Positions 1-9,626 of a stretch of 64,000 nt of DNA are shown here, piece by piece. The notes beneath the pieces were generated by a model. It was not told where the DNA came from. It did no database searches and saw nothing but the letters and a program-made list of their open reading frames with translations. The first letter of the stretch is position 1, and the number at the start of each line of letters is the position of its first letter. Origin of the DNA: Pseudomonas viridiflava (GTDB lineage Bacteria > Pseudomonadota > Gammaproteobacteria > Pseudomonadales > Pseudomonadaceae); assembly GCF_900585905.1 (NCBI RefSeq), contig NZ_UTVH01000034.1:620001-684000 (forward strand), in the 5' to 3' direction. The position numbers and the translations under genes were made by a program.

Positions 1-884
1 TCCTTCTTGTACTGCAGCGCCACTGCTGGAGGCGGGTTGCTCTTGCCGGTTTCTATCCATTGGCGAATGCGGCTGGCGTCGGCGAAGTGGGTGTACTTGC
101 CAAATGCATCGAGAATCACCATCGACACTGGCCGGTTGGCCATGCTGGTCAGCAGCACCAGGCAATGCCCGGCCTGATTGGTGAACCCGGTCTTGGTCAG
201 CTTGATGTCCCAATTGTTCTTGCGCACCAGGTGATCAGTGTTGCTGAAGCCCAGGCTATAGGTCGGCTTGCGGAAGGTGACGGTCTTTTCCTGCGTAGTA
301 CTCAGCTCACTCAGCAGCGGATATTTGCGTGCGGCCAGTACCAGCTTGGTCAGGTCGCGGGCGGTGGACACGTTGTAGATCGACAGCCCGGTGGGCTCGA
401 CGTACACCGTGTGCTTCATGCCCAGGGCCTTGGCCTTGTTGTTCATCGCCAGGATGAACGCTGCATAACCACCCGGATAACTGTGCGCGAGGCTGGCTGC
501 GGCACGGTTCTCCGACGACATCAGGGTGATCAGCAGCATCTCCCGCCGCGGCAGCTCGCTGCCCAGTTTGACCCGGGAGAACACACCCTTCATTTCCGGG
601 GTCTGGGAAATATTCACCGGTATGACTTCATCCATTGACTGCTTGGCGTCCAGTACTACCATGCCGGTCATCAGCTTGGTCACCGAGGCGATGGGCACAA
701 TGACGTCGGGGTTGCTGGAATACAGGACTTTGTCGGTCTGCAGGTCGACCACCATGGCGCTGCCGGAAGCCAGGTGCAGCAGCGAAGGGTCACGATTGAG
801 CGGGTCGCTGGCGAAAGCGCTGGTGGAAAGTGTCGGGCCTGCAAGTGCAAATAAAAGGCCCAGAAGGGGAAGACGAATGTTCAA
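1..884 (-). CDS. pbpG: D-alanyl-D-alanine endopeptidase (PBP7-type), 3' end beyond window
   Basis: Periplasmic low-molecular-mass penicillin-binding protein that cuts D-Ala-meso-DAP crosslinks in peptidoglycan. Reading the minus strand from about 884 gives a hydrophobic signal peptide ending near [13 protein letters not shown], then the SxxK active-site motif (ASVTKLMT), the SxN motif (SSENRAA) and the KTG motif (KTGFTNQAG), in the order and spacing of peptidase family S11. The C-terminus runs off the left edge. The start is uncertain: no ATG lies in frame near the signal peptide, so a TTG at 884-882 (or TTG at 899-897) is assumed, with no strong ribosome site. The family call is firm; the exact start is not. 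Confidence 0.88.
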   Translation of the reverse strand, partial: MNIRLPLLGLLFALAGPTLSTSAFASDPLNRDPSLLHLASGSAMVVDLQTDKVLYSSNPDVIVPIASVTKLMTGMVVLDAKQSMDEVIPVNISQTPEMKGVFSRVKLGSELPRREMLLITLMSSENRAAASLAHSYPGGYAAFILAMNNKAKALGMKHTVYVEPTGLSIYNVSTARDLTKLVLAARKYPLLSELSTTQEKTVTFRKPTYSLGFSNTDHLVRKNNWDIKLTKTGFTNQAGHCLVLLTSMANRPVSMVILDAFGKYTHFADASRIRQWIETGKSNPPPAVALQYKK

Positions 885-1122
885 GAGCGAGGCTCGCAAT
901 GATAAGGGCTGTGCCTGATTGCACAGGGGCCTGTAAAAAGAGGCTGCATTTTAGGATCGGCTCCGGGCCGCTGTCGATGGGCGTTGCAGGATGTTTCATC
1001 AATAAAACGTGGGTACAGGGAGGATCGCGTCTTTTACCGACGATAGTCGTGGTATCCACCGCTGGCAGCGTTTAGCATTCCAGCCATCTAGCGCAGCGGA
1101 CACAGACCGAAGGAGTCGAGCA

Positions 1123-1683
1123 ATGCCCAAAGGGTTGATCAGCAAGGATTACATCGTTCTGGTGGTAGCTGCAGGCGTGGTCGCCGTATTGCTCATGGTG
1201 GCCGGCTTCTTTTCGAAGCCGTCCGACTGGGCAGGCTGGGTGCAAGCCACAGCGCTGATTGTCGGCATGATGGTGGCCATCGCCATTCCCGGCATTCAGC
1301 GCAGTCAGGAGGCCGAGATCAGGCAAAAGGCGCTGCGCGATAGCGAGACAGGCTATGCCCGGCGCATGCAGTACCTGTGTGGCGAGCTGGCTGAACTGCT
1401 TGGCAAGATCAGCCTGGGTCTGGTGCATCTGCGGGCTGCGGATCGCCACCGCTTGCAGAACGTGCTGAGAGATTATCTGCACCGGCTGTTCGAGTCTCAC
1501 CGCCAGGACCTCAACGACGATCGAGTGGTCATCGCCTACGAACTGCGGCAGGTGGCCAATGACCTGATCGACGAACTGGAGAGCGGGCGCTCGGATCGGG
1601 TGGTGTTCATGAGCCTAGAGAAGCGTCTGCAGAAACTGACGCACCGGTGCCAGGTCAACGCCGCGATGGCCGAGCGACTCTGA
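1123..1683 (+). CDS. Hypothetical two-helix membrane protein
   Basis: A 186-residue protein with two N-terminal hydrophobic helices (about residues 9-29 and 38-58) and a charged, helix-rich cytoplasmic part of about 125 residues. The ATG at 1123 is preceded by AAGGAG at proper spacing, which favours it over the longer frame beginning at 1009. It stands alone between pbpG (divergent) and a small minus-strand gene. I do not recognise a family; the shape (two helices plus a soluble helical tail) suggests a membrane-anchored protein of unknown role. Confidence 0.7.
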   Translation: MPKGLISKDYIVLVVAAGVVAVLLMVAGFFSKPSDWAGWVQATALIVGMMVAIAIPGIQRSQEAEIRQKALRDSETGYARRMQYLCGELAELLGKISLGLVHLRAADRHRLQNVLRDYLHRLFESHRQDLNDDRVVIAYELRQVANDLIDELESGRSDRVVFMSLEKRLQKLTHRCQVNAAMAERL

Positions 1684-1689
1684 CCCTGG

Positions 1690-1872
1690 TCAGCCGTTCA
1701 TCTCGCTGTCGTCGAACGCCAGCGAAGTCGCCTGAGCCGCGTTCAACGAGGCGAACGGGCCACTGACCGGCTCGCCGTCCTGCACCAGATACCAGCAGGC
1801 AAGCAGGCCCTGAGCGCGAAGCTGCTGGGGCACGGCGCTGCCAACGACCGACATGATTTTAACTGTTTGCAT
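1690..1872 (-). CDS. Small hypothetical protein (60 aa)
   Basis: Starts at the ATG at 1872 rather than further upstream because a strong GGAGGT lies a few bases before it. The product (MQTVKIMSVVGSAVPQQLRA...) is soluble, mildly acidic at its end and has one Trp-Tyr pair (ACWYLVQDGEPVSGPF). I do not recognise a domain. It converges on the membrane protein gene with only six bases between the stop codons. Confidence 0.6.
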   Translation of the reverse strand: MQTVKIMSVVGSAVPQQLRAQGLLACWYLVQDGEPVSGPFASLNAAQATSLAFDDSEMNG

Positions 1873-2043
1873 CACGACCTCCGTAAACCATGGCGCTACT
1901 TTACGGGGCCTGCCGGGGTGACAAAAATTAACGTGCTCGATAGTCGACATTGACGAGGGCAGCGTTGCGCTGCACCCCGATTGTTTGCGCAGCCTTGATA
2001 CGGGCGCCCAGTCTGCCGCGTCCTCCAGGTCATTTCAGCAGGC

Positions 2044-2076
2044 GAAAAAAAGCCCCGGCGTTGGCGGCCAGGGCTG
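2044..2076 (-). terminator. Rho-independent terminator
   Basis: On the minus strand AGCCCTGG pairs with CCGGGGCT (one G-T pair) around a short loop and is followed by seven T. It lies 15 bases after the stop of the Gly/Pro/Tyr-rich secreted protein gene. Confidence 0.75.
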
Positions 2077-2090
2077 ATTGTAATGGGCTG

Positions 2091-2471
2091 TTACCAGCGA
2101 CCGCGCTCATAGCTGCGTTCGTAATAGCCACGGGGCGGGCCATAGTAGCCGCGCGGTGGGCCGTAATAACCCGGTGGCGGGCCATAGACGCGTACCGGTG
2201 GCGGCGCGATGACCTGATAGCCGGGCTCGTAATACACCACGCGGGGCGGCGCCTGCACGTAAACCGGTTGCTGGACGTAAACCGGCTGCTGCTGTTCGAC
2301 ATACACAGTGCGATCACGACCGGATGAAACGGCAGAACCCACCACGCCACCCACAATCGCCCCGACCACGGCCGGGCCAACCCAATTACCACCGCCGCCA
2401 TGGGCGTTCGCCTGGCCGGCCATGGCCAGTGCAGCTAACAACAGCGCAACCTTGGGAATTTGACGAATCAT
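2091..2471 (-). CDS. Secreted glycine-zipper / Pro-Tyr-rich protein
   Basis: 126 residues. A signal peptide (MIRQIPKVALLLAALAMAGQANA) is followed by a glycine-zipper stretch (VGPAVVGAIVGGVVGSAVSSG) and then a low-complexity tail with YVQQPVYVQ and PPxGYYGPPRGYY repeats. Such proteins are exported and probably sit in or on the envelope; no enzymatic motif is visible. The ATG at 2471, with GAGG upstream, puts the signal peptide at the N-terminus; the longer upstream extension is rejected. A good terminator follows. Confidence 0.75.
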   Translation of the reverse strand: MIRQIPKVALLLAALAMAGQANAHGGGGNWVGPAVVGAIVGGVVGSAVSSGRDRTVYVEQQQPVYVQQPVYVQAPPRVVYYEPGYQVIAPPPVRVYGPPPGYYGPPRGYYGPPRGYYERSYERGRW

Positions 2472-2696
2472 GACTGTTCCTCGACTTTCAGCCCGTTGTC
2501 GCCGGCCTGCATTACGCACAGGCACTGCCACGGGATACCTCTTAAGACAGCGTCTTGCGCATAATCTGCGAAGCCGCTGAGTAAAGTTTATGTAAGCCTT
2601 GCGCAGCCTTTAACTGACCATTGTGCCTCATCGGGCGGATATTACTCCGCCAGCCTGTGCTTGCCCAACACCGCTGGTAGGAAACCGCTCATCCTG

Positions 2697-3380
2697 TCAG
2701 GCGTCGGTGGCTGAGGGCGATTCCAGCCGGGCCAGGCGCTCTTCCAGCGCCGCGATGCGCGCTTCCAGCTCGTCCATGCGCTCGCTGGTGGCGGGCGCCG
2801 ATGAGGCGCGATCCGGCTGATGGGACTTCGCTGTCAGCAACTGCTGCAAATCATCGGCATTGCCCAGCGCATGCATGTAGCGGTCTTCGCGTTGCCCGGA
2901 CTGACGCGGCAGCAGAGTCGCGAAGGTGCGGGCGACCAACCGTTCCAGTTGATGGCTGACCTGATCGGCATCTTCGAATTCATGCATCCGCTGGCTGCGG
3001 GTCAGCAGCTCGTTGACCGTCTGCGGCCCGCGCAACAGCAGCAAGCCGACCAGAATGACCTGTGCCGGAACCAGCTCCAGGGTCTTGTCGACACGCTGTT
3101 CCCAGCGATCTGCCCGGCTGCCCATGACCAGGCGCACCAGGCCCCGGCCTTCAAGCGCCCGCAGACTATGGCCGACTTCACCAGGGTTGAGCGTCATCAC
3201 CGGCTCGCGGCTGGTCTTCTGATTGCTCGCGGTGACCAGCGCGTTGAGGGTCAGCGGGTAGGTTTCCGGGCTGGTGGCCTGCTTCTCGATCAGGCAGCCC
3301 AGCAGGCGCACCTCGATGGCATTGAGATTCAAGGCGTGCGTGGATTCGGTATCGGGAGGAGAGGACTGCTCTGTAGACAT
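2697..3380 (-). CDS. yceH: YceH/DUF480 family winged-helix protein
   Basis: 227 residues. The sequence matches the YceH/DUF480 family: [43 protein letters not shown] is the first winged-helix unit, and [17 protein letters not shown] starts the second. The C-terminus (about residues 195-223) is a short Glu/Arg/Leu-rich coiled coil. The family is widespread in Proteobacteria and its molecular role is not settled; a DNA-binding fold is predicted. The start at 3380 is chosen because an N-terminus of [13 protein letters not shown] directly precedes the conserved domain. Confidence 0.88.
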   Translation of the reverse strand: MSTEQSSPPDTESTHALNLNAIEVRLLGCLIEKQATSPETYPLTLNALVTASNQKTSREPVMTLNPGEVGHSLRALEGRGLVRLVMGSRADRWEQRVDKTLELVPAQVILVGLLLLRGPQTVNELLTRSQRMHEFEDADQVSHQLERLVARTFATLLPRQSGQREDRYMHALGNADDLQQLLTAKSHQPDRASSAPATSERMDELEARIAALEERLARLESPSATDA

Positions 3381-3446
3381 GGTGCGATTCCATGGGCGGA
3401 GGCGGGTGAACAGTCTAGTGGACTGGTAACCCGCCGGCCATTTGCA

Positions 3447-3482
3447 CACGCTTAAAAAAGCGAATGAGCCTCAACAGAGGCT
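3447..3482 (-). terminator. Possible weak terminator after the chemoreceptor gene
   Basis: On the minus strand a 6-bp stem (AGCCTC/GAGGCT, 3467-3482) is followed, seven bases later, by six T (3453-3458). A second perfect 9-bp stem lies just before it (3485-3509) without its own T-run. The pair may act together, but neither is a textbook terminator. Confidence 0.35.
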
Positions 3483-3524
3483 GTCGCCTCGTGAACGCAG
3501 CACGAGGCGCCTGACTGCGGAGAC

Positions 3525-5453
3525 TTAAATCTTGAAACGCGCAACCATGCTCTGCAAATCACTGCCCAGTCGGGCCAGTTCTACCGTCGATGCGGCGCTC
3601 TGCTCGGTTGCCGAGGCAGACTGGTCCGCAATGTCACGCACGCTGAGCACACTGCGGTTGATTTCATCGGTCACTGCGCTCTGTTGCTCGGCAGCGGCGG
3701 AAATCTGCTGGCTCATCTGTTCAATCGTGCCGATGGACTGATTGATCTCGATCAAGGCCTGTTCAGCCTGACGCGCCAGTACCACGGTGCCCTCGGTGCG
3801 TTGCAAGCTAGCGTCCATCAGCCCTGACGCAGCACCCGTGCCCTGTTGCAGGGTCTGGATCAGCGCTTCGATTTCAGTGGTGGAGTTCTGGGTACGTTGG
3901 GCCAGCGAGCGCACCTCGTCGGCCACCACGGCGAAACCGCGACCCTGCTCACCGGCTCGTGCGGCTTCGATGGCGGCATTGAGCGCGAGCAGGTTGGTCT
4001 GCTCGGCGACGGCCTTGATCACGTCAATCACGCTGCCAATCTTGCTGCTGTCTTCGGTCAGGCGCTGCATGGCATCGCCCAACTGCCTGACCTCAGTGGC
4101 CAACTGGCCAATTTCCCGCGTGGCGTGCTGCACCACACTGCTGCCATGCGCCGCACGTTCGCTGGCCTGTTTGGCGGCCCGCGAGGCGTCTTCGGTATTA
4201 CGCGCCACTTCCTGAACGGTAGAGGCCATTTCGTTCATGGCGGTGGCGACTTGATCGACTTCGTTTTTCTGCAGGTTGACGCCTGCGCTGGTCTGCTCGC
4301 TGACAGCAGACAACTGCCCGGCCGCGTTAGCGATCTGCGTGACACCGTTGCCGATGCCGCCGATCAGGCCGCGCAGCGAAACGGTCATGTGCTGCATGGT
4401 GTTTTGCAACAGACCCAGTTCGTCCTGACGGGGCGTGCTGGTGTCGTGGGTCAGGTCGCCGTCAGCAATCCGGCGTGCGGCAATGACCGTGTCATTCAAC
4501 GGCAGGGTGATCTGTCGGGTGATCAGGAACGCGGCAAAAATACCCATCAGCAAGACCGCCAGCGCGACACTCAGCAACTGAACGACGGCGGTGTCCTGTT
4601 CTTTCCTGGCGCTGACAAGCTGCTGTGCCGCCAAATCATCGGCCACAGCAGCGGTTGCGATGGATTGCTGTTGCAGGTTGCCGCGAACCTGATCGGTTTG
4701 CTGAAGCATTTCCGAGATCGACGTCATCAGCACCTTGTACTGTTTGAGGGCGTTGAGCGCCGTATCGACAGCGGCGTTCGCCTGGCTTGGCAATTCGCTG
4801 CGGGCAGCCGCCACCTGAGCGATCAGCGCGTCGGCCGAATTATAGGTGGCTTGACGGTTATCGGCTGTCGGCACGCTCAGATAGCGGCGAAATATCAGGC
4901 GGAAATTGGTCATGCCGTTACGCAAGTCGCCAGCGATCTTGACCTGCTTGATGCCGGTTTCATCAGGCGCCCGCAATGTGTCGTCAATGGTCTTTTGCAG
5001 CAGATTTTCGAATGTGGCACTGACATCCTCAGAGACCTTGATCAAGGGCTTCAAGGCGTCATCGACTTTCTGATTGATGCCGACCAATTGATCAAACGTC
5101 TGCTTCAGGCCGTCAACCTGCTCCTTGATATCACGCAGCCTGGCCAGGTTGCTCGATGTGGCGAATACCCCGATGCCCTCATTGACACTGCTGCTCAGGG
5201 TGTCCAGCGCTGCGCGGTACACTTGCACGCCGGCAGCACTCGGTCCGGTGGCATAGGCCTGGGCGGCGATACGGGCGTTGAGGACGTTAGCCTTGATCTC
5301 GGTGACCTTGCCGCTCTTGCCAAGGCGCTCGCTCAGCAGATTGGTGCTGGAATAGCCGATCGCGGTGACGGCGAGCACGCCCAGCAAAATAGCAGCAAAG
5401 CCCAGCCCGAGCTTTTTGCCGACGTTCAAGTTATCCAACCATTTTGCGCTCAT
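3525..5453 (-). CDS. Methyl-accepting chemotaxis protein with large helical ligand-binding domain
   Basis: About 642 residues. One transmembrane helix near residues 15-37, a periplasmic region of about 240 all-helical residues, a second membrane helix near 280-305, a HAMP domain, then the cytoplasmic signalling hairpin with the conserved tip ([21 protein letters not shown]). The size of the periplasmic part fits the helical bimodular (HBM) sensor class known from Pseudomonas McpS-type receptors, but the ligand cannot be read from sequence. The start at 5453 (MSAKWLDNL) puts the first membrane helix at the usual distance; an alternative ATG at 5486 adds 11 residues. No CheR-tethering pentapeptide is seen at the C-terminus (ends SMVARFKI). 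Confidence 0.9.
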   Translation of the reverse strand: MSAKWLDNLNVGKKLGLGFAAILLGVLAVTAIGYSSTNLLSERLGKSGKVTEIKANVLNARIAAQAYATGPSAAGVQVYRAALDTLSSSVNEGIGVFATSSNLARLRDIKEQVDGLKQTFDQLVGINQKVDDALKPLIKVSEDVSATFENLLQKTIDDTLRAPDETGIKQVKIAGDLRNGMTNFRLIFRRYLSVPTADNRQATYNSADALIAQVAAARSELPSQANAAVDTALNALKQYKVLMTSISEMLQQTDQVRGNLQQQSIATAAVADDLAAQQLVSARKEQDTAVVQLLSVALAVLLMGIFAAFLITRQITLPLNDTVIAARRIADGDLTHDTSTPRQDELGLLQNTMQHMTVSLRGLIGGIGNGVTQIANAAGQLSAVSEQTSAGVNLQKNEVDQVATAMNEMASTVQEVARNTEDASRAAKQASERAAHGSSVVQHATREIGQLATEVRQLGDAMQRLTEDSSKIGSVIDVIKAVAEQTNLLALNAAIEAARAGEQGRGFAVVADEVRSLAQRTQNSTTEIEALIQTLQQGTGAASGLMDASLQRTEGTVVLARQAEQALIEINQSIGTIEQMSQQISAAAEQQSAVTDEINRSVLSVRDIADQSASATEQSAASTVELARLGSDLQSMVARFKI

Positions 5454-5799
5454 TACCGGTGTGCCTTTGATTTTCAGGATGCCCATGGATCGGCACTCAG
5501 CCCGCTAACTTGATTGGTTGCGCGATAACAATTAGCGTGCAAGGTAATAGCGAAAGTCGTAAGAGCCCCGGACTGCGTAGCCTGCAGCCTTGATTAATAT
5601 TTATTTAAGTTGGCTCAGTGCACTTTTTTCCGATGGCTGGACGTCTGGGATTGAAGATTTTTGTGCCCCAGCAGAGGCAGAAATCCTGTTCGGGGGGCGG
5701 CTCAATGAGAGATGTGACTGGAGTTATTTCCACGGCAGCGGTGGCGCTTGCCTCACATTGCAGGCCTATAATCGGCGCACTTTCGTTCAAGGAGTTGTC

Positions 5800-6309
5800 A
5801 TGACCATTTCCCTTTACGCCACGTCCGTTCCGGTTTTCCAGCACATGCTTGGCGCCCTGAGCGCCATTCTGGACAAGGCCGAAGCTCATGCCACACAGAA
5901 GAACATTCAACCAGAAGCCCTGCTGCAGGCGCGTCTTTACCCTGACATGCTGAATTTCACCCGCCAGGTGCAGATTGCCGTGGATTTTGCCAAGGGTGCG
6001 TCGGCGCGTCTGGCGCAGATCGAGATGCCCAAGTACGAAGACGACGAAACCAGCTTTGCCGAATTGCAGGTGCTGCTGCGCAAAACCCTGGAGTTCATCG
6101 GCAGCATCGAGCCTGCGCAGATCGACGGCAACGAGGCCATCGAGATCGTGCTTCGCCCTGGCACGCCGAAGGAAAAGCGCTTCACCGGGCAGACTTATCT
6201 GCTCAGCTACAGCCTGCCGCAGTTCTTCTTTCACGTGACCACGGCCTACGACCTGCTGCGCCACAATGGCGTCGAAATCGGCAAGCGCGATTTCATGGGC
6301 ACGGTCTGA
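5800..6309 (+). CDS. DUF1993 family protein
   Basis: 169 residues, starting at the ATG at 5800 behind AAGGAG; a TATAAT at 5767-5772 could be its -10 element. The sequence matches the DUF1993 family of helical, DinB-like proteins: SVPVFQHMLGALSAILDKAEAH near the start and SLPQFFFHVTTAYDLLRHNGVEIGKRDFMG at the end. The family has no settled function. The 346 bases before it, back to the chemoreceptor start, hold no other gene I can support. Confidence 0.85.
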   Translation: MTISLYATSVPVFQHMLGALSAILDKAEAHATQKNIQPEALLQARLYPDMLNFTRQVQIAVDFAKGASARLAQIEMPKYEDDETSFAELQVLLRKTLEFIGSIEPAQIDGNEAIEIVLRPGTPKEKRFTGQTYLLSYSLPQFFFHVTTAYDLLRHNGVEIGKRDFMGTV

Positions 6310-6338
6310 CACACCGCTGAGAGGCCGTGATCGATGCC

Positions 6339-7241
6339 TCATACGGCATCGGTAAACAGCTTCTGACGGGCACCCTCGGTAATCGCTACGATGCCGGGGT
6401 GCTTGACTTTGCGCTCCACTGATATGGCATAGAATGACTCGGTGACCGCATCGGTCTGACCGAGCAGCTGAACGCCATACTGCTCCTGAACCTCGTCGGC
6501 GATCACGCTGGGGGCGATAAAGATGCCGCTGCCGGACTTGCCAAAGGCTTTCATCAGCGCGCTGTCGTCAAACTCGCCAACAATCCTGGGCTGCACTTTC
6601 AGTTCCGCGAACCAGCGCGTCAGTCGGCTGCGCACCACGCTGTCCTGACCCGGGATCAGCAGCGGTGCGCCCTGCAGGCCGTGAGGGAAGTTCTCGCCGT
6701 AACGCTGTGCCAGCTCAGCGGTGGCAAAAAAGCTGATACCGCATTCACCCAGTTTCTGGCTATAGCCTTTGATGTCCAGGTGCGTCGGCATCGGGCTGTC
6801 CGAGATCACCAAATCCAGACGCTGAATGGCGAGGTCGGCCAGCAGACGTTCGAGTTTGTCTTCCCGGCAACTGATGCGCACCGGCTCACTCAATTCCATG
6901 GTCGGTGCGATCAGGCGATAGACGATGGACTTGGGCACCACATCCGCAACGCCAACGCGAAAAAGAATTTGCTGCTCATTGGGCTGCGCCCGCAGCATCG
7001 ATTCCAGCTCGTTGCCCAGCTGGAACATCTGTTCGGCGTAGGGCAGGGTCAGGCGCCCGGCTTCGGTCAGCTCCAGCTGGCGGCCGACACGCTGGAACAG
7101 GTCAACGCCCAGGCTCTGTTCCAGCAGGCTGATCTGACCGCTGATGGTCTGCGCAGTGAGGTTCAACTGGCCGCACGCACGCACGATGCTTCCAGTGCGG
7201 GCGACCACCCAGAAGTAATGCAACTGACGATAATTAAGCAT
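6339..7241 (-). CDS. nhaR: LysR-family activator NhaR
   Basis: 300 residues. N-terminal winged helix-turn-helix (MLNYRQLHYFWVVARTGSIV, with TISGQISLLEQSLGVDLF as recognition region) followed by a LysR substrate-binding domain. The RQLHYFWVVA opening and FQRVGRQLELTEAGR are typical of NhaR, which in enterobacteria activates the Na+/H+ antiporter gene nhaA and other stress genes. The start at 7241 has GAGG upstream. No nhaA is adjacent here, so targets are unknown. The gene is divergent from a small lipoprotein gene. Confidence 0.87.
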   Translation of the reverse strand: MLNYRQLHYFWVVARTGSIVRACGQLNLTAQTISGQISLLEQSLGVDLFQRVGRQLELTEAGRLTLPYAEQMFQLGNELESMLRAQPNEQQILFRVGVADVVPKSIVYRLIAPTMELSEPVRISCREDKLERLLADLAIQRLDLVISDSPMPTHLDIKGYSQKLGECGISFFATAELAQRYGENFPHGLQGAPLLIPGQDSVVRSRLTRWFAELKVQPRIVGEFDDSALMKAFGKSGSGIFIAPSVIADEVQEQYGVQLLGQTDAVTESFYAISVERKVKHPGIVAITEGARQKLFTDAV

Positions 7242-7373
7242 GGCAGACCTCGATTCGTTATCACCGAAGTATAACGCTTGAAAATACGAATTTTCCTGAT
7301 GTTTCAATCTCTCTAGAATCCCTCCACAGACGCCGGAGCCTTTTCAATCTCCGGCCATCCCGAGAGGCAACCC

Positions 7374-7610
7374 ATGAACAAATCCATCTTTGCTGTATTG
7401 CTGACCGCGCCGCTCTTGTTATTGTCTGGCTGCGATCAGATCGAAAACTCTGGCAAGCAGTTGCTCGGCACTGCCACCGATTCCGCGAAACAGGCGATCG
7501 ACGATACCCACAAGGCCGCCACTCAGGCCCTGGACGATGCAAGGCAAGATCTTTCGATGGGGAAACCCGAGGCTGAGCCGAAAGACAAGGATGGCAAGCA
7601 GGACATTTAA
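7374..7610 (+). CDS. Small lipoprotein (78 aa)
   Basis: A type II signal peptide ([20 protein letters not shown]) has a clear lipobox LLSGC with Cys at residue 20. The mature part is short, hydrophilic and helical, rich in Ala, Asp, Lys and Gln ([20 protein letters not shown]), giving a probable coiled-coil. GAGAGG precedes the ATG. Function unknown. It lies 44 bases before the TerC-family gene and may be cotranscribed with it. Confidence 0.75.
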   Translation: MNKSIFAVLLTAPLLLLSGCDQIENSGKQLLGTATDSAKQAIDDTHKAATQALDDARQDLSMGKPEAEPKDKDGKQDI

Positions 7611-7654
7611 CCTACCCAGCGTTTTTATCTACTGACTCAATCAGGGCATCGCAC

Positions 7655-8416
7655 ATGGAATACCTGTTAGAACTCGCTTCAAGTCCAGCGGCATGGATCG
7701 CCCTGGCCACGCTGGTGGTCATGGAAGTCGTGCTCGGCATCGATAACCTTATCTTCATCTCCATCCTGACCAACAAACTGCCTGCCCACCAGCAGCAGAA
7801 AGCGCGTCGTCTGGGTATCGGCATGGCGCTGTTCCTGCGTCTGGGCCTGCTCAGTACCGTGGCGTGGATCGTGCAGTTGACCGAGCCGGTCATCGAAATT
7901 CTCGGCCAGGTCTTCTCCTGGAAGGACATGATTCTGATCGCCGGTGGCCTGTTCCTGGTCTGGAAAGCCACGACAGAGATTCACCACAGCGTCGATATCA
8001 AGACCGAAGAAGAGAAGAAGCTGGAAAGCACCGTCACTCTCAGCATGGCAGCGGCCATCGGCCAGATTCTGGTGCTCGACCTGGTGTTCTCCATCGACAG
8101 CATCATTACTGCCGTGGGCATGACTGAACACTTGCCGATCATGATCATCGCCGTGGTCTCGGCCGTCATCGTGATGCTGGTTGCGGCTGAGCCTCTGGCC
8201 AAGTTCATCAACGACAACCCGAGCGTGGTCATGCTGGCGCTGGGCTTCCTGATCATGATCGGCATGACGCTGATCGCCGAAGGCTTTGGCGCCCATGTGC
8301 CCAAAGGCTACATCTACGCAGCGATGGCGTTCTCGGCCCTGATCGAAGGCCTGAACATGCTGTCGCGGCGGGCTAGGCTGAAGAAGGAAGCCGCTGCCCA
8401 GGCCGCCAAGGTCTGA
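7655..8416 (+). CDS. TerC-family integral membrane protein
   Basis: 253 residues with about seven transmembrane helices. The two family signatures with membrane-embedded acidic residues are present: [18 protein letters not shown] near residues 28-45 and [17 protein letters not shown] near 145-161. TerC-family proteins are linked to metal ion export (for example manganese) and tellurite resistance; this one has the short form without a CBS domain. A strong bidirectional terminator follows. Confidence 0.9.
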   Translation: MEYLLELASSPAAWIALATLVVMEVVLGIDNLIFISILTNKLPAHQQQKARRLGIGMALFLRLGLLSTVAWIVQLTEPVIEILGQVFSWKDMILIAGGLFLVWKATTEIHHSVDIKTEEEKKLESTVTLSMAAAIGQILVLDLVFSIDSIITAVGMTEHLPIMIIAVVSAVIVMLVAAEPLAKFINDNPSVVMLALGFLIMIGMTLIAEGFGAHVPKGYIYAAMAFSALIEGLNMLSRRARLKKEAAAQAAKV

Positions 8417-8438
8417 CAGTCAGCCTGAAGGCGTAGCG

Positions 8439-8481
8439 AAAAAAAACGGTCGGTAGGGATATTTCCTACCGACCGTTTTTT
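8439..8481. terminator. Bidirectional Rho-independent terminator
   Basis: Eleven perfect base pairs (8447-8457 with 8465-8475) around a 7-base loop, with A-run on the left and T-run on the right. It can end transcription from the TerC gene (plus) and from the small membrane protein gene (minus). Confidence 0.92.
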
Positions 8482-8525
8482 CGTTTCTGAGGTAATGCGC
8501 TGGCGTCCTTACAAATCGCTCTGGA

Positions 8526-8699
8526 TCAAGGCAGCGCCGCGTGCGGACGGCCTTTGACCGGCAGCTCGGGCTCGGCAGGCTTGGATGCAGGCGGGCGGCG
8601 CTGATGGCGTCGCGTAATGCGCAGCACGCCCCACAGCATGGCGGCGGCAACCGCCAGCCATCCGGCGATCAACATCACGATAGTCATTCCCAGGCTCAT
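8526..8699 (-). CDS. Small single-helix membrane protein (57 aa)
   Basis: MSLGMTIVMLIAGWLAVAAA begins one hydrophobic helix that continues for a few residues and is followed by a basic stretch (RITRRHQRRPP) and a Pro-rich tail. The ATG at 8699 has GGAGG upstream, which fixes the start. Positive charges after the helix predict N-out/C-in topology. No family recognised. Confidence 0.65.
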   Translation of the reverse strand: MSLGMTIVMLIAGWLAVAAAMLWGVLRITRRHQRRPPASKPAEPELPVKGRPHAALP

Positions 8700-8918
8700 G
8701 CGTCCTCCACGGACCGGCTTTGTTTGCAGTCTGCACAATCGACAGTCTAGGCATGAGCATGTTGCGGTCTGTTGACCAATGGTTTGCGCAAACGGCTGAT
8801 TTGCTCTATGGAACGTGACGCACCGCACATTGAGGCTATACCCGACCGGTGCGTCATCCTATGATCATGCCCGGGCTGAACCGGTGGGTCGTTCGGCATT
8901 TGGCAGAGTGAAGAAAAG

Positions 8919-9596
8919 ATGTTGTCCAGGTTGTGTGTTGCCCGTCGAAAAAACGTGTGGCTGCTGATTGCGTTTGCACTGGCGCTGACCGGCTGTGCTT
9001 CGGCACTGTCGCCTGAGGTCAAGCGGCTGCCGGAGCGGGTAGAGCTCAACAACGTGCCGTTCTTTCGCGGCAATGCGTACCAGAGTGGCCCTGGCGCACT
9101 GGCGAGCACGCTGGCGTATCAGCGTGTGCAGATAACCCCGGGGCTTCTGGACAAACCACTTCAGCTGCCGGGGGGCGAGGCTGCGCTTGAGCAGAATATG
9201 GTCAAGGCCGCGCGACAATATGGCTTCATGGTTTACCCGCTGGACAAGGACCTGCCATCGTTGCTGACCCAGGTCTCCGCAGGTTTCCCGGTGCTGCTGC
9301 GATATGCCGACGGGCTGATGTTGACCGAGCCGCGCTATGCGGTGCTGGTCGGATTCAACCGCAACAAGCAGACGGTGCTGCTGCAGTCCGGAATGAACCG
9401 GCATCGGACGATGAGCTTCAGCAGCTTCGCGTCGGCGTGGGCAGACGCCGACAGCTGGGCGGTACTGATCCAGGGGCCGCGGCAGTTGCCGACCAGTGTC
9501 GACGCGCAGCGCTGGAAAAACGCGGCGCAGGCCCTGGCGGATGCAGGGCAGGAACAGGCAGCGGGTGAAGCACTGAAAACCCTCGGTCAGCGCTGA
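8919..9596 (+). CDS. Lipoprotein with peptidase C39-like fold
   Basis: 225 residues. Lipoprotein signal with lipobox LTGC (Cys about residue 26). The mature part (NNVPFFRGNAYQSGPGALASTLAYQ, then FPVLLRYADGLMLTEPRYAVLVGFNRNKQTVLLQSG) resembles bacteriocin-processing C39-type cysteine peptidase domains, including the late His/Asp-bearing strands, but the usual catalytic Cys (QxxxxxCGPA pattern) is replaced by Ser-Gly-Pro-Gly. It may therefore be a non-catalytic relative. It is a single gene, convergent with the puuB-like gene. Confidence 0.7.
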   Translation: MLSRLCVARRKNVWLLIAFALALTGCASALSPEVKRLPERVELNNVPFFRGNAYQSGPGALASTLAYQRVQITPGLLDKPLQLPGGEAALEQNMVKAARQYGFMVYPLDKDLPSLLTQVSAGFPVLLRYADGLMLTEPRYAVLVGFNRNKQTVLLQSGMNRHRTMSFSSFASAWADADSWAVLIQGPRQLPTSVDAQRWKNAAQALADAGQEQAAGEALKTLGQR

Positions 9597-9626
9597 GGGC
9601 TCCACGTTGCTACCGACCTCTGCCGG

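Noticed and set aside
3485..3509. Perfect 9-bp hairpin after the chemoreceptor gene
   Set aside because: No T-run directly after it on either strand, so not called as a terminator on its own.
3846..5513. 555-residue plus-strand frame
   Set aside because: Antisense to the chemoreceptor gene, which has full domain structure; no ribosome site or family resemblance.
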